Position numbers and translations under genes: made by a program. Of a stretch of 64,000 nucleotides of DNA, positions 31,801 to 39,200 are shown one piece after another. Each line of letters begins with the position of its first letter. The stretch's first letter is position 1. The stretch covers positions 1 to 64,000 of the IMG/VR virus record IMGVR_UViG_3300031823_000003; one strand, written 5' to 3'. The notes under the pieces were generated by a model that was given only the letters and a program-made list of their open reading frames with translations, did not search any database and had not been told where the DNA came from. The DNA is from a virus.

Positions 31801-32247
31801 ATTATCTTTGAGCGGATTGAGCGAGTCATAATGGAAAGTGAAGGGGGTAGCCGACCCAAAACACGTATTCACTAGAACCGAATATCGATTGCCACTAAGC
31901 CCAGAGGCAATTGCAGTATAGGGGCCTTGCGTGTCATTTGCTCTACGCCAAAGCGTACCATTAGAGAGCGCAGCGTACCTATAAGTGCTGCCGTTTAATC
32001 CCCGCATACGAGCCAACACCATAGGAGCCGAAGGTAAAAAATAATTTGTTCCAGATGGAGTACCGTCTGGCGATCTGTTGATAATAGTGCTGCCAAATCT
32101 GCTGCTTAGACCATTTTCCTCTCTCTCTAGAACACTATTCATATTCAAATAACAATGAGGTGGTGTTTGATCTGTGACGTTACGAGCAATAAGGCCAGTG
32201 CTCTTAAAAATCCACGATTTTGATTCGTATTTTGTATCGCTGGCCAT
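28828..32247 (-). CDS. large tail protein, nozzle/stopper type
   Basis: A 1139-residue protein starting MASDTKYESKSWIFKSTG. A GTG at 32280 is an alternative. The N-terminus RNVTDQTPPHCYLNMNSVLEREENG is typical of large podovirus tail proteins that form the nozzle after the adaptor. The rest is beta-rich with many Asn/Gly turns and no enzymatic motif. No tape-measure protein is seen in the window, in line with a short tail. The HNH-AP2 gene is inserted directly upstream, on the other strand. Confidence 0.7.
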   Translation of the reverse strand: MASDTKYESKSWIFKSTGLIARNVTDQTPPHCYLNMNSVLEREENGLSSRFGSTIINRSPDGTPSGTNYFLPSAPMVLARMRGLNGSTYRYAALSNGTLWRRANDTQGPYTAIASGLSGNRYSVLVNTCFGSATPFTFHYDSLNPLKDNGTGSPTSIGIAPPVVPITAIQYAPQISLIDSFQSASGYGVSGVLSTAATVAGTSATPILSGNYDQYTDATLSYSAAPDGMLALSGTLADAALRLKFNTNRANNTYDIVALNNAYSPTDSFVFKQVQFTFASNSTTNVGKTVALNFGKYNPADLIVLVMKVSNPAAVQQISVQFDVNGSGYTANYYSKTIVPVSYQGNISLPQTNDPTTAMVNEVFSLATGITNVQQLGQPTNLPGNDPTLPQIQPSQMSSGQGSWSVIYMQLGDFLPVGNAGTPGNDWSAITGWQVQVVTNTQGSTTIAFNGLYIQGNPTASGVGTNAGASSYGGVGYDFRYTYYDATTMTESNGCWEAMFSITPSNPGGESTLVPLRQAINLSGQYSPNPRVTHVRVYARGGLYGNNWYYADQFPNVTGTGTFSYQYILPDSALSQGNILNLQNDVPVTSTLQNPIATTLTGALAPAPAGTNFPTLVTVNVTNATATFLVGQIVVIGTPQNLEQAFVVAGGTGTFTCYIFLPHAIGEQVQVFSKPAVACNLAASGYGQTWLAGDPNNPHLLYYTPRGYPENCPPQNYIPSPGGPSDPISAVYNFRGTIFVRTFSSHYQVFPGSPPYMQSTGSKHGSPASFDWSITENEVYEQSFDGIRAFSGSLADYRSLIIEWLYRNNPLTPVPLVNLSLLGNVVSAFKNNTVTFVYTGIDGNQHRLRWSQSYKRWRNDDVAATAILAEEDTNQLVYSIPITAGSQSGWAIVYEDITKDYDDGGWVGGALVKIPIALNLQTPFLDFGAPNNQKQIQNLAIDANPNNQTLTVQLQFDDNNGSVPPITLGTLTGTIRTKYQFDINSGDGVEAYRTSLVITGSVTAAPIIYQADIEIAVLPEQRATYDSYFVKWGSDESKLVKQIYIDYTASLPVVVSFFADGSSVPYYTLTLPANPNRIEVPVRERLPAMKLRLFRVIMASTSPNPADNDLQIWAPIVVEQKPVIGPGSKGYQRSELVSG

Positions 32248-32299
32248 GTTAAAATGATTCCAGTGCGGCCTGACCCGCACGTCCTATGGGAGTAGGAAC

Positions 32300-33043
32300 A
32301 TGCGCCTGAGTAAACAGGTTGTCAAGCCGCGATTCGATTCTAGCAACTATCGCACACACAAGGACAAGGATAATAATCGTTACAACGAATGCCCATCCTG
32401 TAAAGGCACAAAGCGAAAGGATGCCGAACTCTGCTGGAACTGCAAAATGTGGAGTCGGCGACCCCCAATAATCTATCGTACATTCGTAGTGAGTGGCGCG
32501 GCTTGTCGCCTTATTCCCCTTACTAGAGGTCAATACGCATTGGTATATAAAATTGACTATGAATGGCTGATGAAAAAGCCGTGGGTGGCCGCTTGGAATC
32601 CATCCACAGAAACATATTACGCAGTAACAGCTAACGATAATCCCGGCAAACCCGGCATAAGAATGAACGTACTCATTGCCGGAAAGGTTGGATATAGAGT
32701 CGTTCATCACCACAACCACGATACGCTGGATAATCGTCGGAGCAACCTTAAACCGTGTACACACTCGCAGAATTCTATGAGTCGTAAAATTCACTCCAAC
32801 AATACCAGTGGGTATAGAGGAGTGTCTTTTGATAAGTCTTCTGGCAAGTGGATGGTTCAAATTGGAACTGCCGGAAAAAGGAACCAAGGACGGTATAAGT
32901 CTGCCATAGAGGCTGCAAGACTGTATGACAAACTTGCGATAAAACTTTATGGGGAATTCGCCATGCTTAATTTTCCTGTTAAGCACACAACCCTCGTAAG
33001 GATAAAAATACTAGCGCGTATGGAACAACGAGTCCAAAACTGA
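32300..33043 (+). CDS. HNH-AP2 homing endonuclease
   Basis: A 247-residue protein on the strand opposite to the tail genes around it. The N-terminus has a zinc knuckle (CPSCKGTKRKDAELCWNC). The centre is an HNH domain: VVHHHNHDTLDNRRSNLKPC. The C-terminus is an AP2-like DNA-binding domain, NTSGYRGVSFDKSSGKWMVQ followed by SAIEAARLYDKLAIK. This order is that of free-standing homing nucleases. Its codon use looks more AT-rich than its neighbours, as expected for a mobile gene. Confidence 0.9.
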   Translation: MRLSKQVVKPRFDSSNYRTHKDKDNNRYNECPSCKGTKRKDAELCWNCKMWSRRPPIIYRTFVVSGAACRLIPLTRGQYALVYKIDYEWLMKKPWVAAWNPSTETYYAVTANDNPGKPGIRMNVLIAGKVGYRVVHHHNHDTLDNRRSNLKPCTHSQNSMSRKIHSNNTSGYRGVSFDKSSGKWMVQIGTAGKRNQGRYKSAIEAARLYDKLAIKLYGEFAMLNFPVKHTTLVRIKILARMEQRVQN

Positions 33044-33084
33044 GGTAGTCGTCCACTGTTATATCACGGTATTATTTTCGTCCT

Positions 33085-34239
33085 CTATTTGCGCCCTGCA
33101 CCCGCTATCTGTTGCTGGGATTGTCCGCCCATGCTGCCTGCCCATCCAGTCCAGCGCCGGGAGATAGCGACACCTCTGTCGTAGCGGGCCTTTGCATACG
33201 CCTGTAACTGTGGACTGCGTTGCTCGCCATCTTTGCTCCATGCGAATTCCAGCGCTTTGTATTTCACGTAGTGCAGCATTGGATCGGGTACCAAGAAACC
33301 ATCTGTCATAGCCAGCACATCGGTATCTCGAATAGAGCACAATATTTCTACAGGGAAATTAGACGACGGCTGGCCATTCAATCCAAAAGTATAAAGTCCA
33401 ACACGGTCCTCGTAAAAGGACGATAAGCGCGTGATGAACCGATCTCGCCAGAAAGGGTCCTGCATCGACAGTTCTTCCTGTGACACTTCGAGCAGCCTCA
33501 GCCACAGTCCCGCATATCCGCCGCCGCTGACACTTTCATTTGCTCCTGATTGCGAATATGTCCAGTGCGTAGAATCGACGATTGCGCCGACTGTGAATGC
33601 GCCATTGAACCCCGGATCAGGAGCTTGCAGTATGGCGAACTTTTCGCCGACAGTCATACCATGAGGGGATATGGACGCAGCGGTCACGGTGCCACCAGAG
33701 CGGGTGAGAGACGCGAGAGCGATATTCTGATAGGACGATGCGATGCGAGCTATGCTGACACTATCGCAGACGAGAGGTTGCAACACCTGCCCAACCTGCA
33801 CTGTCTGAGTGTTGAGCGCGTAGATCATCGGAACGTCCGTCAAAAAGGTATTCTGGGCGCGGGCAATGTACGACAGTATCTCGGACTGTGTGTAAAACTG
33901 ATCCCCTAATGCCGCTTGCGTAGGGAACGTGGCACCGATTAGTTGTACGCCGGATGCATGCGGTACCGAGAACGTGGCGGTGATCGTCGGCGGGACACTG
34001 GCGGCATTGAACGCTGTGACTGTGACGATCTCTTGGGAGAGGCCGATGTCAATGACAAGCTGAGCGCCGACATAAACGGCAGGCACGGGATAGCCCAGAG
34101 TCGGGACTTGAATCGTTGCCGGGCCGGGAGCGGCAACAGCAGAAGAGGTAGTAGTGTAGAGCCACGGTTCCACCAGCGCGAACCCAATCTCCAGCATCAT
34201 CGACCAGACGGTCCGGTAGCCCAAGCCGGGAAAGGCCAT
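33085..34239 (-). CDS. tail adaptor or connector protein
   Basis: A 384-residue protein. It has a beta-rich first half (ATIQVPTLGYPVPAVYVGAQ), an inserted Ig-like unit with APDPGFNGAFTVGAIVD, and a helical C-terminal end (MLHYVKYKALEFAWSKDGE ... AYAKARYDRGVAISRR). The same build, beta part plus a helical end of similar pattern, is seen in the protein at 52680. This suggests two adaptor-like tail proteins. No catalytic motif is seen. Confidence 0.6.
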   Translation of the reverse strand: MAFPGLGYRTVWSMMLEIGFALVEPWLYTTTSSAVAAPGPATIQVPTLGYPVPAVYVGAQLVIDIGLSQEIVTVTAFNAASVPPTITATFSVPHASGVQLIGATFPTQAALGDQFYTQSEILSYIARAQNTFLTDVPMIYALNTQTVQVGQVLQPLVCDSVSIARIASSYQNIALASLTRSGGTVTAASISPHGMTVGEKFAILQAPDPGFNGAFTVGAIVDSTHWTYSQSGANESVSGGGYAGLWLRLLEVSQEELSMQDPFWRDRFITRLSSFYEDRVGLYTFGLNGQPSSNFPVEILCSIRDTDVLAMTDGFLVPDPMLHYVKYKALEFAWSKDGEQRSPQLQAYAKARYDRGVAISRRWTGWAGSMGGQSQQQIAGAGRK

Positions 34240-34251
34240 ACGCTGAGAGTA

Positions 34252-34641
34252 TTACACAGCGGCAGGCACAGGTGCTACAGTTTGCTTCGCCTGCTCCGTG
34301 TCGGCTTCATCATCGTCTTTCCAATCAGCGGGCTGGTTGACTGCAAAGTATCCCGTCGAGCCACACGGGTTGCAGGCGGAATGATGCGGGACATCCCCGC
34401 CACCGAATGCCGCTGCCGATCCCTTATAGATGCCGTCGCCGCCACAGTTCGTGCAGATGGCAACGAATCCCCGGCCAAGGCAGACTGTGCATGCCCGCCC
34501 CAGTGTCATACGCTCGGCGCGCACGGCATCGGCGACAGCGGATGGACGGTTGCCGAGAGCACATTGCGGGCAACGGGAAATTTTGCCGCGATATTTTCGG
34601 AGGTCCAAAGTATTGTCATTGATTTGAAGCACGGTGGTCAC
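34252..34641 (-). CDS. DnaJ-type zinc-finger protein
   Basis: A 129-residue protein with at least three CxxC knuckles: CPQC, CTVCLGRGF and CTNCGGDGIY, and a fourth one, CNPCGSTGYF. The CxxCxGxG pattern is that of the DnaJ central zinc domain, here without a J domain. It may be a small chaperone helper for tail assembly, or simply a zinc-bound scaffold. It overlaps the previous small gene as ATGA. Confidence 0.72.
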   Translation of the reverse strand: MTTVLQINDNTLDLRKYRGKISRCPQCALGNRPSAVADAVRAERMTLGRACTVCLGRGFVAICTNCGGDGIYKGSAAAFGGGDVPHHSACNPCGSTGYFAVNQPADWKDDDEADTEQAKQTVAPVPAAV

Positions 34642-34790
34642 CTCATTTTATCGGACGGATATGCCCGGCTCCATCTCCCGGTCGGGCACTTCACCCACCA
34701 TCCGTCAGCGCGTTCAACATAAACATGCTTATGCTGAAAACATTGACGGCACAGCGGGCATTGATACTCTTCGGTGTGTTCACAAGCCAT
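34638..34790 (-). CDS. 50-residue zinc-ribbon protein
   Basis: A short protein starting MACEHTEEYQCPLCRQCFQH, with four cysteines in the first half and one more later (WVKCPTGRW). The stop overlaps the next start as ATGA, which supports translation. No ribosome binding site is obvious. The frame is open to 34844, but the cysteine-rich part begins at this ATG. Confidence 0.5.
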   Translation of the reverse strand: MACEHTEEYQCPLCRQCFQHKHVYVERADGWWVKCPTGRWSRAYPSDKMR

Positions 34791-35170
34791 AAGTACCAAT
34801 CGAATTGAAATCGAACCTGCGGGCCGTTCCAAGCTGGATGCCATTGCAAGTGGTTCCGTTTCCAGCGGATAGCACCAAGCATACCGAGCGAAGGCGAAGC
34901 TAAGGAATACCGGGGCCGAGACAGTGTGCGTGTCTTAACACGTAGTAACCCCCTCCGCTTCTTTCTCCCGATGATTCGACCCGACCGTCCCTGCTCCAGA
35001 CGGCCAGCACCCTACGGCCCGCATATTCAGCAGAGTCACGATTATGCCACGCTCTTGTCGGCGGCTTTGTACCCGGTTTTCGCTAGGCTACGAGGTTCCT
35101 TGTCCCTCATGGGGATTTGACCCCAATTCGACAGTGTTTCTCGCCGGTTGTTGGTGAGACCGTCGCTCCT
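34791..35170. other. 380-bp gap without a gene
   Basis: No frame with a credible start covers this gap. Two hairpins are visible, GGGG-ATTTGA-CCCC near 35118 and TCTCGCC-GGTTGTT-GGTGAGA near 35142, neither followed by a T-run on the minus strand. The second follows the stop codon of the gene at 35171 and may help end or process its transcript. A tRNA search by eye failed. Confidence 0.4.
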
Positions 35171-36220
35171 CTACCGTTTGACGATTTGATTCGTCCCGGC
35201 CATTATACCGAAGTCACGACTAAAGACGAGATTATCTCGTCTATCCTGTATTTCGCTCATTCTTGCCGCGATCTGATAGAACTCCGCGAGCATCGGCAGA
35301 GCGTTATGTAGCTCGGAAGTCCCCTCTTTTAGCCTGAGTAGAACGCTGGCATACATCTCCAAAGCCTGAAAATAGTTATGCTCGAACGGGACAGTTTCCG
35401 CACCTGTATACGGAAATGGCGCAGCAACCGGATAGGCGACGGCGTTGACCGCTACTTGTTGCGTGGCATTGGCTGCCGGATGCACCACGAATATATTCAG
35501 TCCGATCGGTGCCCAGCGAACAGGGGTGCTCGCTGAGTCGCATTCCCAGTCAGACCCGGACGCAAACTGCTCATAGTCTAAACTGAATAGGCTGACCTTT
35601 CTCAGCGGCGACTGCGGCCCATACACATCGGTCAATGCGAGCATTCCTTTCGGCAGGTATTGCCAGACGCTATTCGGATTGAGATTGAATATCGACTGCA
35701 CGATCATCGTGGGACGACCCACTAACAACATAAGTTCATTGAGCGCTTCAACGATTGCTGTGAAAATTTCCAGTTGCAGATTCCAGAACACGGGCGGGTT
35801 GCTCTCTTCCAGCCGCTGAATAACGTTCTGCGCGAGCACGCTGATCGGCACATTACAACTGGCATTCGCTGGAGTTGCCAGTCCCGACTGCATGATGCCG
35901 TTGGCAAACTGGATGAAATACACAACTGCATTAGGCGCACTCACTAACAGTTGCGTCGGCAGTCCCGATACCGTTGGCGATACCGGGTCAACATGCAACA
36001 CTCCCTGCATACCGCCAGATTGAGATGGACTTGGCAGCACGACCAGATGCCAAGTGGTGCCTGTCACCGCATCGTTAATCAGCATCCCCGGCAGGGCGCT
36101 AAATCCCGCTGCCGGAGATAATCCTGTGGTCGTGACGATGCCATTGTTTGACACCCCGATCAGCCATGTAGTGCCATCAAGAGCTTGCAGATACGTCGGA
36201 TTAGGGATAGGGATGCTCAT
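35171..36220 (-). CDS. tail-associated structural protein
   Basis: A 349-residue protein. The N-terminal 110 residues are beta (TWLIGVSNNGIVTTTGL). The centre is helical (ISVLAQNVIQRLEESNPPVF, EIFTAIVEALNELMLLVGRP). The end is again helical (NYFQALEMYASVLLRLKEG, EFYQIAARMSEIQDRRDN). It lies between the giant spike gene and the adaptor gene and is most likely part of the tail. I do not recognise the family. Confidence 0.55.
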   Translation of the reverse strand: MSIPIPNPTYLQALDGTTWLIGVSNNGIVTTTGLSPAAGFSALPGMLINDAVTGTTWHLVVLPSPSQSGGMQGVLHVDPVSPTVSGLPTQLLVSAPNAVVYFIQFANGIMQSGLATPANASCNVPISVLAQNVIQRLEESNPPVFWNLQLEIFTAIVEALNELMLLVGRPTMIVQSIFNLNPNSVWQYLPKGMLALTDVYGPQSPLRKVSLFSLDYEQFASGSDWECDSASTPVRWAPIGLNIFVVHPAANATQQVAVNAVAYPVAAPFPYTGAETVPFEHNYFQALEMYASVLLRLKEGTSELHNALPMLAEFYQIAARMSEIQDRRDNLVFSRDFGIMAGTNQIVKR

Positions 36221-36232
36221 GCCAGCGTGATT

Positions 36233-39200
36233 CTAGTGATCCGTCCAAGTCTCAATCCATCCGAAATCCGCCTGCGCCGCCACGCTGGCGCTGCCGTTGT
36301 TGGTGATGAACTCTCCGGCGCGCAGAGTCGCTGTAGGCAGAGTCGTAGTGATCGGCGAGCTACATTTCGATACGCCGTCGATGTAGAAGTACCACTTGGA
36401 GTTCGCCGTGTCTTCGCGGATATCAAACACATGCGGCGTGCCCGCTACCACGGCAACGCCGCTATCAACTTGAGTCTGGGTTCCAGTCCCGCCAGCATTG
36501 GTGGTACATAGAAAATCAGTCGAACTAACTGCGCTGGTAGACGAGTAGGTGAAAGCCGCGCAGTGAAACGTCGAGCAGGTATCCGTACCGCCTATATTCG
36601 CGGTAGTTGTGTTCGTGAATCCCAGCCACCAGCGTGTGGTTGCTAGAGTGCCTACCGCCGCATAGGCATTGAACCAGATGTTCACGGCTCCCGGTATGTA
36701 GACGGCTGACCCGTTGACGTTGGATACGTTTCCGTTTGTAACAGTAGTCAGGCAGGCCAGCATCTGACTGGCTGTGGATGTCGGCACAATAGCGCTGGAA
36801 GTCGAGCAAGTGATAGCCAGCGCATCATTGTTCAAGAGAACCGAAGAGGTTGCCGCGCCGCCCGCATATGTCGTCCAGCGATGGTAGCGCAGCGCCTGCG
36901 ATCCCGGCATGTAATACATGCCGTTCAGCGTGCCGTTCTGGGAAATCACGCGGTTATTGGAGACTGTGGCTTCCACTGAGTTGCCAGCGACGCTGGCTGC
37001 CGGGAGCGCGTTCAATGGGCTGTTGGTCAGTGTGTCTGTGAAAGTGTTGACCCCGGAGCCGCCGACCAAGGCAGTGCCCCACTGGCCGGTGACTGAGGGC
37101 GCACCCGTCGCCGTGCTCCATGTCCATTTGAGATCGAACGTATGAGCGATTGTGGTGTTGATCGCTGTAGTACCAGAAACCGCTAGCGACCCGCCATTTA
37201 ACGTAATGGTGGTTGTGTTCGTGGGCAGCAGTTGCACCGGGCAGCCAAACGCATATGTCCCGCTGACGCCCGCCGTGTAAGTGGTCAACTGGCACTGCAC
37301 CGACCAGCTGCCATTGGTGACCGCAGTGCTGGGAACAGAGAACGCTCCCGTGGTGGCGATCTGTGCGCCATCGACGAACGCAGCAATGGTTACTGTGCCC
37401 GTATAAGAGGCTGGCAAAGTATAAATGCCTCCGATGTCTATGTTGAGCGGGGAAGTGGCGACCAAGTTACCGGCGGGGATTGTCTGTGCGCCGCCCAGCA
37501 TGGAAGTTGCAGTCGTACCTGTATTGGTAGTCGCGATAGTGACATTGAACGCGGAAGAACCGATGCCGATTATCGCGCATCCCGAACAGGACGTGACCGT
37601 AAGAGCGCCCATCTTGACGTTGCCGCTGGTGTTACCCTGCGCACCGTTGCCGATGTCGAGAGTCCCGGCGGATTCGCGTGAGATGCCCACGTCATTGACT
37701 CCGCTGCCGTTCGTCCAACCCAGCACTCCGCTGGTCGTGATATTGCTGTCAAACACTGTCCCCGGCCCCGACTGGTCGCCGGCGTAGGTGACATCGAAGT
37801 CCCATTGGGAAGCGGAGTCCAGGAAATAGATATTCCCGGTGATGTTGTTGTTGAATACTTCCGTGCAGTGATGGCCCCCGTTGATCCGGCCTGCGACATG
37901 CATGCGGCCCTGGTTATTGGCGACTGTGTGGTAGAGGCCGATACAGTCCGCGACGGCTGGCCCGACGTTCCATGCCAGGTTGGGCGCTTCCAGATTGCGC
38001 ACGTTCTGCACCGCCATGTACTCGGAACCGGGCTGCTGCGCGGCGTTGCCTTCGATATAGCTGTTGTCGATGTGGATGTTGTTAAGCGTGCTGCCGCGTC
38101 CGGCTGCGCCATTGAGATCAATAAAGCAGCCGTTGCCGCCGACGCATCCCCAGTGGGCGCTACCCGTGGTGGTAATCGGCCATCCGGCGACTGTGGTGAC
38201 ATAGAGCACGGTGGATGTGGGATCGACAGCCAAAGAACTGCAACCCAGATAGGATGGCCCACATATCGTGGCCGCGACGCCATTTACCCAGAATAATTCC
38301 CCGGTGTGAGCGGTATTGAAATTAAAAGTCGAACCGCCGTTGAGCGTAACCTGATTGCAGTTCGTGCCACAGTTGACGGTAGTGACCTTTTCCGTCATCG
38401 TTACGCCGCACATGGTCACACCGTCGAACACGCCCATACAGCCGTCGCCGCCATTCAGGTTGGTAAATACATATCCATCCCCGGAACCGCCCGCTCCTCC
38501 GAACACCGCGTAGTCGATGGAGTTGACCTTGCCGCCGGAATAGGACTTTGAGTTGTCAAGGCGCACGTTGTTGTTGTCTGCGACTGACCCGCTGGTGGCG
38601 TCTTCAAAGGTCCAATTGATTGTATTGGCGATGCCTTGGATATTGACGTTACGGATGTCTGTATTGCCCTCGACGGCGTTGATGCACACGATTCCGCAGG
38701 TGATGACTGACGTGTTGGTGGGCGCGATCTGCAAGCCGCTCATGTTGAATGAGGTTTGCAGGCCGGTGGTGACGGAATTGGTGATGACGGCGGTGCCGGT
38801 GAAGCCGATGGTGGTGGTGATAAGAGTGCCCGAGCTTAGATTTCCTGGCGAGTAACCGACTAGATTTCCGTTTTGCCCGATGGAGAAACAGGCGCCAGCC
38901 GTAGTGTTACATTGAATATTAGCACCATGCAGATACATCGTGACCGACTGCGTTGTAGAACCGATGACCACATTCGTGGCCGTAACAGGCGTAGAAGAGA
39001 GCGGAGCATCAATATGAACGTTGCAGGGCAGCGTGGGAGTAATATTGCATAGTGCCTGCATGGAATCAACCGTGAAGCCGGGGAAGAGAACAGAGTGAAA
39101 CTCCGGAATCTGCGTTTTAAGCCCGCCCACCCCACCGCCGATCGGCTTCCCCTGCGTGAGGGTAGTATTCGTTTCAGGCACAGTGAGCGTCTCACCCGAG

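Noticed and set aside
32249-32986. 245-residue minus-strand frame
   Set aside because: It is antisense to the HNH-AP2 gene, which has clear domains on the plus strand.
35108-35185. tRNA-like elements on the minus strand
   Set aside because: A T-arm-like GGGGTCAAATCCCC and a D-arm-like GGTAGAG are present. But the T54 position is wrong, no anticodon stem with U33 forms and no acceptor stem pairs. The GGTAGAG includes the stop codon of the gene at 35171.
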